Part shown: positions 13,201 through 24,600 of the stretch, one piece after another | How positions within the stretch are numbered: position 1 is the stretch's first letter | Layout: each line of letters starts with the position of its first letter | Position numbers and translations under genes: made by a program | Notes under the pieces: model-generated | Databases searched by the model: none | What the model was told of the DNA's origin: nothing | What the model saw: the letters and a program-made list of their open reading frames with translations, nothing else | Assembly: GCA_009823395.1 (NCBI GenBank) | Contig: CM020506.1 | Coordinates: 19,967,001-20,031,000 of the forward strand | Origin: Thamnaconus septentrionalis | Lineage: Eukaryota > Chordata > Actinopteri > Tetraodontiformes > Monacanthidae | DNA: 64,000 nt | Reading direction: 5' to 3'

Positions 13201-13704
13201 CCAAGGTGGCCTTCGCTCAGCAACCATCTGCTCTCTCTCCCAGTCAGGCCACACTTCTAAGCATCTTACAAAAGAAGATGTTGGAAATGGACACGAAAAT
13301 GGCTTCAGACAAGGAGCCGGAGTCGAACTCTGACGACTGGGGTAGTCCCTCATATGATGAGAGCAATGGAGTCCCTGTTATCCCCAGGGCTATGACGCTG
13401 GGCAAAAACAAGCCTGCTGTCAACAAGGCAGCGGCACTGGACATGAAGGAGCTGGAGGGCAGAATGGTCAAAAAGTCCAAGGAGGCGCCCTCACTCAGGT
13501 CACCAACCAGGTAAGACAAGGAACTCACATGACCTTTAGCTTTTGGACAGCAATCCAAGTGTTTAGGGGTGGAATTCACATGGTCGTTATTGTGCTCTTT
13601 TTTTCAGCAGTGCACCAAAGTCAAAACACAAGTACGGTACGACGTTTACAATTCGGCCAGGAACCAACCGGCCCATTTCTTTGTATGGTCAAGAGGAGTC
13701 CTAA
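7216..13704 (+). CDS. Proline-rich protein, homolog of human C6orf132 (frame broken by one base)
   Basis: Function is unknown. I read five coding exons: 7216-7294, 8854-8942, 10826-10919, 11435-13510 and 13608-13704, all GT-AG. The N-terminus MKKGALHLLGRKNRSLF resembles the start of C6orf132. Exon 2 has SGTASVRARPTV and exon 3 has GVAVPTPKVPLLPP, both matching conserved C6orf132 blocks. The large fourth exon is proline-rich and low-complexity (PPPPTSAPPPPPGAF; repeated SPPxAPK-like units at 12950-13200), followed by a short helical stretch ATLLSILQKKMLEMD. The C-terminus has GTTFTIRPGTNRPISLYG. Summed exons give 2435 bases, one short of 812 codons. The frame changes between about 12735 and 12790, so one base seems missing there. 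The many proline motifs suggest SH3/WW/EVH1 partners, which is inference only. Confidence 0.85.
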
Positions 13705-13929
13705 TGAGGTGTTTAAATGAAGCTGTTGAAGAGGTGAATGTCCAGTGTGACTGGATGGGACAGCTGGTCAGAGGAGATTTTGTACAGTTAAAAAAAGCCC
13801 TTTGAACAAACACATATGTAGTAGTCAGAGTCAGACGGACCTTTACTTTTTGGTTTATCAGCTGCTATACAAGTTTGAAGGTATTTGTTTCCCTTTGAGC
13901 CAAAAACGTTTAACTGTCAGTGCCTTGTA

Positions 13930-13935
13930 AATAAA
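13930..13935 (+). promoter_or_regulatory. Poly(A) signal of the C6orf132 homolog
   Basis: AATAAA lies 226 bp after the stop codon, giving a short 3' UTR. Confidence 0.6.
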
Positions 13936-14149
13936 TGTATTCTCATAAAAGTAAAATATATTTTTTAAATATTTACTGGTTCAAAGAGATTGAAAATAAA
14001 TCTAAATTATGTAGTGGTATGGATTATCCAGGTGGTAATACAGATCAAGTGTTTTACTCATATATATTAAGATAAAATACAATCATTATTGTTTATATGG
14101 CAATTACATGCTTCACAACTGTTGTTTTTCACTGTTACATAGTTGAATC

Positions 14150-14521
14150 GGGCGACACGGTGGTGCAGTGGTTAGCGCTGCCACCTCACAGCAAGAAGGT
14201 CGTGGGTTCGATTCCGGGCCTGGGACCTTTCTGTGTGTGGAGTCTGCATGTTCTCCCTGTGTCTGCGTGGCTTCTCTCCGGGTTCTCGGGCTTCATCCCA
14301 CACTCCAAAAACATGCATGCGAGGTCAATTGAACACTCTAAATTGTCCATGGGTGTGCATGTGAGTGTGTATGGTTGTTTGTTTCTATGTGGCCCTGTGA
14401 TGAACTGGCGACTTGTCCAGGCTGTCACCCTGCCTTCGCCCTAAGACAGCTGGGATAGGCTCCAGCAGACCCCCAAGACCCTGAGCTCGGGAAGAAGCAG
14501 GTATGGAAGATGAATGAATGA
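14150..14521 (+). mobile_element. tRNA-derived SINE (DANA/Mermaid-like) with 13-bp target duplication
   Basis: The element begins GGGCGACACGGTGGTGCAGT. It carries tRNA-like box A and box B (GTTCGATTCC near 14206) and a conserved core containing GTCTGCATGTTCTCCC. It ends in a GAATGAATGA tail. It is flanked on both sides by the direct repeat ACATAGTTGAATC (14137-14149 and 14522-14534), a retroposition target-site duplication. The body matches the widespread teleost DANA/Mermaid-type SINE layout as I know it. It sits between two convergent genes. Confidence 0.85.
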
Positions 14522-14539
14522 ACATAGTTGAATCATGAA

Positions 14540-15860
14540 GGTCTGTTGGAATACATATATATGTATATGTATATCTGTACAATTATATTTATTGATCAAG
14601 GAATGTTTTCGCATGTTATTAATGCAAAAACAATGCGTCAGTCTACAATGGCTTCAACTGCTCTGTTCTATTTGCTGGTTTGTGCAACAATAAAACAGAT
14701 GTGCTTTAAACATGCAGTTTACATAATGAGGAATGTGCAAACTTGATTACCCAAAGGTTAGGATGCCTTGTACAAGAAAAAATAAAATAAAACCATGCTG
14801 CAAACAGATTTTTTCTGGTTTTTTTTTTTTTATAGTAATGCAGGAGGCACGAATGAAAGAATGGATGAATGCAGAGAATATTAGTTGATAGCTTCCAAAA
14901 CAGGAATAAAATTCAACCAGGAATTGCATGGGTCTTGGATGCCTTCATTTTCAGATTAGCAAGTTTCAGTTCTGGTAGAGGATGGAAGTTGTCATACTGG
15001 TTCTTGTTCCTCAAAACTATCAAACTTTTTAACGGACCGAACCTGTAGCATTTGTGCTGGGTGATGACTTTGGTGTCTTGTGTTAGTTTTCTACTGATGA
15101 AAACGTTGTGTCATTCACAACACCTTTTTCTGACGCCACCATGTGAAAAGGATCAGCACATTTAGCTCCAGACTGCCAAATCAGACCTCAGCTCACCAGT
15201 GACCTTATGTGTTACTCGCTTTGCAAATCACACATGTAATCTTATTAACTCCACAGTGAACCCGCCAACATGTCACATATACTGCACGTGCTTCCCATCC
15301 TGGAGGCGTGGGCAGGTTGACCTGTTGATTGGTCTAAATCACATTAGTACTTTTAACAGAAGTCGTATGGTTTTATTTTCATTATAAAAGTAGAGAATGT
15401 GTGTGTGTCATGTTTGTCTGTTTGAACATAACGCAGCATTCAGAGCTGAAACCACTTCCTGAAATTGTCTTTAAATTGTATCTTTTTGTAATAATAATAA
15501 TTACACAATCTGCAGCCACTAATTATTGGTTTTATTCATTTAAAGTCAACAGCCTCAACAGAACTACCAGGATGATTCATATTCTGGTTTCAAACAAATT
15601 TCTTCTTACAGCAGCTAGACATGATGATCAACACCAGTGTTTTTGGCCATTGTTGTTGATTTTGTCTTTTTCATTTGTTTAAGGCTGTATTTGTTCTTAT
15701 GAAATGGCATCGAACGCAAGACCTGCCAGTCTCAGTGCAGTTTGGACTGCAGTGCCTGCTTCTTTAGGGAATAGGGGAAGGGAACGACCCTACAAGCAGT
15801 ACAGCAGAAGGCTGAGCGACTCAAAAAGAGGCTGAAATACTCTCGTGATTACAATATGGT
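14540..15860. other. Intergenic DNA between the convergent C6orf132 homolog and wdr77
   Basis: AT-rich sequence with no recognisable exon, RNA gene or complete mobile element. Part of it near 15860 is likely wdr77 3' UTR. Confidence 0.5.
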
Positions 15861-15864
15861 TACC

Positions 15865-15870
15865 TTTAAT
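15865..15870 (-). promoter_or_regulatory. Candidate poly(A) signal of wdr77
   Basis: ATTAAA on the minus strand lies about 120 bp after the wdr77 stop codon. It is the common one-base variant of the signal. Confidence 0.4.
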
Positions 15871-15987
15871 GTAAAATTATGCAAAACATGGGTCAGCTAC
15901 AGACTAGTTGTACAATGAATACACAAGAAGAACAAACATTGAAGGAGAACAGATTCACTGTGGCGTATGTCATTTGATGGGATCCAC

Positions 15988-18938
15988 TCATGAGGACGAG
16001 TTGGGAGCATCAGAGGTTGGAGCCACTGTGTGGTGAAGCACAAGGTGGTCCCAGCCAACTGTTGTCAGTGCGTTGGAGCCGCCGTGGAGCCAGCACACGC
16101 CCTTGACAAAGTCCTGGTGCTGCCGATCCCTGTACCTGCAAAACAGGAATAAGTGGTCAGTATTTTAAACAAACAAACAATTGACCAGATTGTTCAGCGT
16201 AAAGTGTAGAGACTTACACTTCACGCAGTTCAGAGTTCAGCACAACGAGGGAGCAGTCGTCACTGACAGACGCCAGCATGGGGGCGCTGGGGAGGCAAAG
16301 GAACAGAGTTTCAATTGTGCAGAAACGCATCTGATGAGGTGAGAATATCCAGCCGGGGGCCGACGGTCACCTGTGTGTTGAGAAGGCCAGCTGGTTCACT
16401 CGGCGAGCGTGGATGGTCTCCACGTTCACAGGCTCCGATTCCAGGAAGTCCGTCACAGTCACTCTGCCCAATTCATCACCTGAGGCAGGATGACAGCAGT
16501 CAATCAAAAGCCCGCAGAGACTGCCAATGCAATGTCTTTGTTATTTAATACTTGGATGGAATGGCTTACCGATGACAATGACACTTTTTTGGTGTGGGTG
16601 CCAAGCCACAGCGGTGGGGGAGGAGTTTGAGGAATCAACGCCTACGAAACAAGCACAAAAACTTCATGAAATGTGCATGATCAAAAAATAATAATAATAA
16701 TAATAAAGGGTTGTCTTGATTCCATTATTTCAACTAATGATGTTAAATGATGCATTCCAGTCAGAAAACATCTGAAAACCTTGATTGGGGCATTTCAAGT
16801 TTTTTTTGTGTGAGGATGCACAGTAAGAAGTGAAAAAGTGATGTGATATATATTACTATCCAAGAAGAGTGTTTGTTGATAACATAGACCTCAGAGAGAG
16901 AGGGAGAGAGAGGGAGAGAGAGAGAGATGGAGAGGGAGAGAGAGAGAGAGAGATCCTTGGGATCCTTCTATCCCAGCAACATGGTTTAACTGACAGAAAA
17001 CCATCTCAGCAAAACTGATATACAGACAATGCACCAACTCAATTACTTGGCTGAGTCAAATACATTTTAATGCCAATTAAAAACGATCCTCGGAATACAT
17101 TCACATGCATGCACTTAGATTTTAGCTGAGTGCGTGCATGTGAATGTTAAAAGTTAGCGCTTTGGCGACTAACTTTTAAGTTCGCAGCTAAAAGGGGTTA
17201 GCTAATAACCTCAGGCAGTAGCATTGTGACGGGTGCAGCCACCTAGAAAAGCAGGGCTTCATCTCATACATTGCATTGTCACACAAACTGACTTATTGCA
17301 GTGTCAAATAGATTCGAGTAATAGCACAATAACATTTCAATATACTGTGCAGACTTATAATGTTTGTTCCTTTTCAAAGCAGCAGCCACAGTGAAGGGGT
17401 GTTTGGTGTGCTTGTAATCTGTGGCGCCACTGCCAGTTGCCACTCAAACATAACAGAGCGGTGGCTCAGATGTGTCCCTCACCTAATCTAGTTGCAGGTT
17501 TGTTTGGCTTCCTCTTGTCCCACAGCAGGACACGTCCATCCTGACAGAAGAAAAAACAAAAAAAACACAATTCTGAAAGGTCTGCTTGATTTTGTCCTAT
17601 TTATTGCCGTCATCTTTAACCAGTTGGTCCTTGTGAACATCCACAGTTGTGTCGTCGGTAGTTTATTCCCTGACTGACTGACATGGGCGGTGTATCAGTA
17701 TCTTACCTGACCGCAGGAGATGAACAGAGACTCATCTGTAGGACTGCAGGCGACACAATTGACAGGGCTTGTGTGCACTGGGGGAAAATAGAGAAAAAGT
17801 TTGTTGTTTTTGTGAGTGGATGCTCTGCAAGACGCAGCATCTGCATGCATCTGTGACCATAAAGCATTTTGCCAACATCAACGTGACCTATTATACGTAG
17901 CCCAGCCACCTGGCAAATACAGGGAACTGCAATAGAACATTACAATAGACAAAACTATTAATAGTACTCAAAATAATATTGCAACGCATCAAAACAAAAC
18001 GTTTCTGTTAAATTGAAAGAAGGGGAGGTTTGGATGTTCCTTTACCATTGTAGGTGTTGACTACTGTTCCCTGACTAAGATCCCACACTTTAATTCTGTA
18101 GAGATGAAAAGGGTAAAAAAACAAAAACAAATAAAGAAATAAATCATCACTTCCAACACAGCTGTCCCGCAGTTACACTGTTAGCGACAAATCCAAAATG
18201 CAGATCTGCATAGAAAATCAAGTCCTACCGACAGTCCATGCTGCCGGTGACTGCACTGTTTGCTCCAGCAGCTGGGCTCACGGTTGTGACAATGTCATCG
18301 TGGTCGTGTTTGGTGAAGCGGTTCACCAGCAGGCGCTCGTCCTCGGCCAACTCCCACAGCTCCAGGGCGCCTGCACAGGACCAGGCCAAACAAACAAAGA
18401 GTTCAGACAGACACTCAAATATGAAGACAGGTGGCAGGTTTACAAGGCTTCCGCCTCTTACCAGAGTCCGATGCGACCACGACACCCTTGTCCGACACCC
18501 ACTTCACATCAGTTACTCCTGCCGCAGTCTGCACGCCCGCCTTGCAGAGTTCCTCATTGGGAGCCTTGGAAGGGTCACTGTAGACCCAGACAGACCCGAG
18601 CCAGCACCTGCCACTCAGGCTGGAGGCACCGAGGAGCAGCGCGCCATCTGAGCAGGAAATGTAGGGTTGGAAGAAAAAAAAATAAATAATCAAAGAATCA
18701 GAGGTGCAATATTGTACAGCATTAGCGCCGATTTATAATTCATGACCATGATAGCTCTAACAGCACATACACCGTAACAAACCTATATAATAACAACCAC
18801 GTGTCAACACGGTTTGCTTCTTCACTGACCTGCCCTGTACTGTGCCGAGCAGAGGTGCTTCTCCATGCATGCTGGGGCGTTGGGTAGTGTGTTCCACGGG
18901 TTTTCCTTGACCATGTTAGTATCCCCGGCACTTGTCAT
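15988..18938 (-). CDS. wdr77: WD repeat protein 77 / methylosome protein 50 (MEP50)
   Basis: This is the obligate WD40 partner of the arginine methyltransferase PRMT5, presenting histones and Sm proteins for symmetric dimethylation. Ten exons, in transcript order: 18938-18830, 18647-18462, 18370-18229, 18095-18046, 17777-17707, 17540-17483, 16641-16570, 16479-16371, 16286-16218 and 16135-15988. All junctions are GT-AG and all phases agree. They sum to 1014 bases, 337 residues, close to the human 342. Diagnostic blocks are [60 protein letters not shown] and [14 protein letters not shown] chose the ATG at 18938 because a TGA lies directly upstream in frame; a second ATG at 18914 is also possible. 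No frame defect was found. Confidence 0.96.
16894..16951. repeat. (GA)n-rich repeat in wdr77 intron 6
   Basis: An imperfect GAGA/GGGA tract lies in the wdr77 intron between exons 6 and 7 (16642-17482). Confidence 0.9.
17097..17179. repeat. Two adjacent inverted repeats in wdr77 intron 6
   Basis: The first pair is 17097-17115 with 17129-17147 (19-bp arms, one mismatch, 13-bp loop). The second pair is TTAAAAGTTAG (17147-17157) with CTAACTTTTAA (17169-17179), 11-bp perfect arms and an 11-bp loop. They abut and could form two stacked hairpins in DNA or RNA. Confidence 0.85.
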
Positions 18939-19367
18939 TCAGATGATACAGTTGACTCACTCGCTTGTGCAAAGCCGAACAACTTTGGCGCTATTTCCAC
19001 GTTAGCTAGCTAACCTTAGACACCGCTGTTTTTGTTTGGAAGGAATGAATGGGCAGCTTTAGTTTCTCTTACTTGGTTTACGTAAATTGGCGGGTCAGGA
19101 ACCCAACTGTGGCGGTCTTCTCCGGACACACTATAATGTGTGGTAAAGCTAAATGTGTCCTGGTAACTATGAATGAACGAGTGTGCAGCAACACATGGGA
19201 CCGGACGGTAAACACACACTTCCTGCGCCGGGTCACTTCTTCTTCGTTGGTGTTGTTGCTTCTCTCTCACTGGCTGCTCAAGATGACGTTTAGTTATTCT
19301 TTCGAGTCATCATTGCCATCTTCTGGGCATGATTAGAAATGACAGCGCAGTGAGGGTGAAACATTTG

Positions 19368-19434
<67 letters not shown>

Positions 19435-19436
19435 TC
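19368..19436. repeat. (TTTC)n tetranucleotide microsatellite
   Basis: About seventeen TTTC units lie upstream of wdr77. Confidence 0.97.
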
Positions 19437-19439
19437 AAG

Positions 19440-20820
19440 TTTTGCACAATTAGTTTAAAACTACGGTGTTGGTTGCACAGGATTTATTCCAATGATTATT
19501 TCTGTCCCTCCTTCATTATTAAATAATGCAAAGGATGACGTATTATTCAGTTTGTTTGACACTATTCTAATCGTTGGACTGCAGCTCTTTAGAGTATGGT
19601 TGATAAATAAATCCACACTTGGAAATCACATGTAAACTTGACCCCTCTTTGGCTTTTTTGATATCCAATTAGCCTATTTAGATCTGCTATGCAGGATGAA
19701 ATCTAAACAAACTTCCCTGTTTAGTTTCTGCATTGAACAATTTCTGAAGTGCTGTAGCAGTAAACTTATGAGCTCTGTGATCTGAACTGTGTCGGTACAA
19801 CAATAACCTGAAATTACAATAAGCAGAGGCTTACTTGGCCCTGAAAACATGGTCAAGTATTACTTCATTTTGGACTATAAATAAAGAATTTTCTAGGTAT
19901 TCATTGAGGCTAAGTATGATATGGCCCCTGTCTATTTTTCTGTCTTTTACCCGACACCGATTTACAATATTGTTAGTAAACTCAGTGGTATTTTTTTCCC
20001 CTGATAAATAAATAAAATGTCTTTACAAAGTATATAATTTGGTGTTAATAAAACAGGAAATCTGAACAAGTCTCACAAATGCATTACAAGTCTCATTGTC
20101 ATACTATGCAGTTTTCTCTATTAGTGTTTCAAATGTACTTTAAAGTGAAAGGTCAATGCAGGACATAAGAAAAAATATTTCTCAATAACAACATTAGTGT
20201 AACTGGAAATGACACCTCGATGGTAACATTAAAATTAGTCTAGCCCCATTGTTTGTATATATAAACAATATAAAGTTGAAGTGCTTTTGTTCATCCAAAA
20301 TGAAGGGAATAATGGTTGATACGCCAAGTCACCTGTAACTAACAGGAAGTTAGTCAGTGATGTCAAATTATAACCTTGTCTTAAACAATATACCACGTAC
20401 TTTGCCAAAATAAGCTGCAATGACAGTACCTTTAAAGGTATAACACAAATTACAAAGTTTTGAGAATGGAGAAATTGAGACAAAATTATTTTAACTTTTT
20501 TAACGCCGCTTGACACGGTCTTGAACAGCGGGGGCTCTTATTCTGAAAGTAAATAACAGGAAATAAAAGTCGAATTGTCGTAAAATCAACACTTGTACCT
20601 CTCAACCTAAAATCGATAAGTGATTGGTTTTTTTCTTGATGGTTTAGATTCCGTGGGTCCAATAACACACTCCCGGAAGGTAAGCAAACCACGACATGTA
20701 TTGACCACGAATATAAAACCATGTCCCTGCATGTTGTCGTTGGGTCACCCATCTTTAGAGGGGTTTTCCACAGCCCTGGCCGCTTTGTCTGGGCTTCCTA
20801 TTGGACGCGGACGGCTAAAG
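19440..20820. other. AT-rich intergenic DNA between divergent wdr77 and pbrm1
   Basis: No supported exon or RNA gene was seen. The segment separates the two 5' ends. Confidence 0.5.
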
Positions 20821-20824
20821 GGTT

Positions 20825-21010
20825 CCTGTAGCTAACGCTAGCAGTTACCTGTCCACACTGAGGGACAGCCCCGCGGACAGCCGCTGTCCCGCCGGACGCA
20901 GCCAGCTCACAGCGGGGCTGCAGCCGCCTCAATGCGGCGGCGAGGTGACATTGGAGGGGGCGGTTGGTTGCGGCTCAGACAGACCTCCAGACAAGCCAGC
21001 GGCGTCATTG
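20825..21010 (+). promoter_or_regulatory. GC-rich candidate pbrm1 promoter
   Basis: This is a local GC- and CpG-rich island in AT-rich surroundings, about 0.7 kb upstream of the pbrm1 start codon. It holds GGCGGCGAG and GGGGGCGGTTGG (GC-box-like). The exon with the start codon seems to begin at about 21652 after TTACCTCAG, so an upstream non-coding first exon is implied; I cannot fix its ends. Confidence 0.45.
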
Positions 21011-21660
21011 GCGCATTTTTTTTTTTCTTTTCTAAACATGGCTTTAATAATCAGCTGCCGCGGTTCTGACCTCTTAATATTAAAACTAGCGTAAACCTCG
21101 CAGTGGGCTCAAGCACGAACGCTCCGTTTACTGTGCTGTCATTTGAGACGGAATATCATTTGTCTCGACAACCGCTTTAAGCAAACGAACGAACAAACAA
21201 ACAAACAAAAAAAATAAATAAAATCGAGCCATTTTGCAAGTGTCTTATTTATTTGTAAATTCGCCTATGGCCAGTGTGTGTGAGAGAAGCTGTGCCAGCA
21301 GCTGAAGCGCAGGTATAACCTAATAAGGTTAATCGGTTAATTAGATTGATTTCGTTTAGAACCGTTGAAGCACGGCGTTGGACAAATGACAGAAGCGTCA
21401 CTGCCATCAAAGTTGTGAACTTCGAGCCTCCAACAGCAAGAATTTAACAAAAAAAAAAAAAAAAAAGGAAAAAGGAAAGAAAAACAAGATCAAAGCTTTG
21501 TACAGTTCTCTCTTATGGTGGTTTTCCTGGCGCTATATGACAGTCAATCAGTACATCAAGGCACAACTACTGCCTCTAGTTTCAGAACTTTGTGAGTGCA
21601 TATTGATTATAACTCCACTGTAAGGGTGACTTGGTGGTCTCTTTACCTCAGGGCTTCACC

Positions 21661-24600
21661 ATGGCCTTGAAGAGGAGAAGGGCTACGTCGCCCTCCAGCA
21701 GTGTGAGCGGCGGAGACTTTGACGACACCCAGACGTCTTCATCAGTGTCTTCGGTGGGGAGGAAAAGAAGAAGGACCTCAAACATTCCAACTGTGGATCC
21801 TGTAATTCTCTCTGCTCTTTGCTGTCTTTAATTTCTGTGCAGATTTTTTTTTTTCACTTGCACAAAATCCAGGTTATTTTGACTTGATACAGGTCAGCTT
21901 GCAATTGATTCATCTTTTTCTCGTAGATCGCTGTTTGCCACGAACTCTACAACACAATCCGAGACTACAAGGATGACCAGGGAAGGATGTTGTGCGAGCT
22001 GTTCATCAGAGCCCCCAAGCGAAGGTGAGGAAATACATGAGTGGTGGTTGGCTATCTTGAGACACAGGAAACAAACCCGTCTCATTCTGACAGGAATCAG
22101 CCTGACTACTACCACGTGGTGTCTCAGCCCATCGACATGATGAAGATCCAGCAGAAGCTAAAGATGGAGGAGTATGATGACGTTGAGCAACTCACCAGTG
22201 ATTTCCAGCTGTTATTCAACAATGCAAAGACATATTACAAGGTTAAGGAAACACCTAAATGAGACCGAAGAGTATCCAAAAAGCACATGCGCTGTATGCG
22301 CTGACCAAGCTGTGAATCTGCCTGAATAATGAACTCCTTGCTTGTGCTTGTGCAGTCTGACAGTCCTGAGTACAGGGCAGCCTGTAAGCTGTGGGACCTG
22401 TACCTGCGAACCAAGAACGAGTTTGTTCAGCGGGGGGAATATGAGGACGATGATGAAGACGGGTATGATGTGCAAGACAATCCGGGAGGGTCCACTGAAG
22501 ACGAGGTGAAACTCAGCACACATCGCTGATAATAAATGAAGTAATAAATTACATTATTTAATATTACACAGCACGGAGAAAGACGGTGCATTGAACAAAA
22601 ATGTTGTTTTTTACCTGACACAGACTTATCAAAATGCTTTGACAGTTGACGGCTGCTTCCTACTATGTCCCCCTTAATGCATGGCAGTGCAATTTTAATG
22701 ACTTCCACTACCTTTTGCCTTTTGCAAATTTTGCCGTTATTGAAATACAGCAATTCCTTTTTGCTGGCGAACATATTTTCTTCATGCTACAACATACATA
22801 CAAATTTAAGTTTGAATTTAGTTTAAAACTGCACAATTCATGTACAGAGCAAAAAATAAACTGCTGCCTGGTAACATGCACAAACTGTTCACGGAGAGAT
22901 GCGGGGAGGGGGTGGGGCTATAAGCTAAGAGGGGGAATGGAACAGTATGAAAAGAATGTGTATTTCGATTTGTGGTGTGATGTTGTGGGATGGTCTTGAA
23001 GAAAACATAAAACGAGCAATAACTGTAGACCAATTTAAATAGTAATTTTTTTCAAGGTATATAAGAGAAGGTGAATGTGCCAATTGCTGAGTGTTTGGCT
23101 TGATTTATTTTCAAAGAATGTAAACTGAAATGTTTTGTTTTTTCTTTTTTTAGAATTTCTAATTACGACATAGATTAATATTGGGATAGGACCAGATGAT
23201 CTTTGCTTCCTCCTTTTCCATTTCAGATTTAAAGAAGTATTCTTGTCTGTATCTGAAATAAAGTTTACAAAAAAAAACCCAACAATGAGTACATGTACTG
23301 TAAATGTTTCATAACCTTCACTGTTTGACCCCCTGTGTGTCACAGACTAGTCCGAGCTGTTTGAAAGACATGCTGGAGCAGCTCCTGGATGCGGTGGTGA
23401 CTTACTCCGAGCCGAGTGGCCGACTCATCAGCGAGCTATTCCAGAAACTCCCCTCCAAAATGGTTTGAGCGTCCTCGGCGTCGCTGCAGGTATCAATTTT
23501 AATAACGTCAGGGACGCGTCTTTGACTTGTCGGCTGTCTTTTTTCCCCCCAGCAATATCCTGATTATTATGCCATTATTAAGGAGCCAATAGATCTGAAA
23601 ATCATCGCGCAAAGGATTCAGGTGTGCAGCTTGTTGCTTTTGTCACTTCACACGGTTTTAAGATTGTAGAATTCTTGTATAAACGCAACTCTGTCGGCTT
23701 TAGGTCGGCCACTACACAAGTGTGAATGCCATGGCTAAAGACGTAGACCTGCTGGTCAAGAATGCCAAAACCTACAATGAACCTGGCTCACAAGTCTTTA
23801 AGGCAAGTATGTGACTGCAAATACATGTGCGCGTTGTCGGTGGTGGTAGATGTGAATAATGTGGTTCTCCCGCGTTGCAGGACGCAAACACCATCAAAAG
23901 GATTTTCGGCCAGAAGAAGTCCGAGATCGAGCACGGTGAACCCATCAAGTCCAGCGTCCGAATCAGGTGAGGACCGAGTGGCGCGGCAGCGCGTCGGCGT
24001 TTGACTTCGGCCCTGACTTCAAATCTGCCGCTGCTTCTCAGGAACAAACGGACGGCTCAGGCAGAACGTCTGTCAGCCATCACGGTGGCCCTTCAGTACG
24101 AGAGCGACGAGGAAGGCATTCTCTCCGGTACATCATCGTCATCATCATCAGCTCAGGTGGACCTTGCACTATCCGCTGGGATATTCGCGATCATGGCTTT
24201 CTCCTCCAACCCTCAGGTTCCGTTCACTACGATGAAGGCGAGTCCGAGGCGGAGAGCATGACTTCCAACATGGACATGAGCAATCCCATCTTCCAGCTGT
24301 ACGAGGCTGTTCGCGGTGCCAGGAACAGCCAGGGCCAGCTCATCTCTGAGCCCTTCCTGCAGCTGCCCTCCAGGAAGGACTACCCTGACTACTACCAGCA
24401 GACCAGTCAGCCAATCTGCCTGCACCTGATCAAGTAAGAGTCAAGTGTCTCCCTGGAGACAAAGCACTCAGCTCCAAACATCTGCTGCTGCTGTAACACT
24501 GTCACCACGCGTTACGCAGTAACAGCTTCATCACTTCTCTCTTGGTGCATCTTAAAAAAAAAATTGAAAATCACAGAAACATGAAATAGATTAAGTCTAA

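Noticed and set aside
18198..18693. Plus-strand open frames of 137-163 codons
   Set aside because: They are antisense to wdr77 exons 2 and 3 and cross their splice sites.
19368..19436. Regularly spaced repeat resembling a CRISPR array
   Set aside because: It is a simple TTTC tetranucleotide run with no spacers, in a vertebrate genome.
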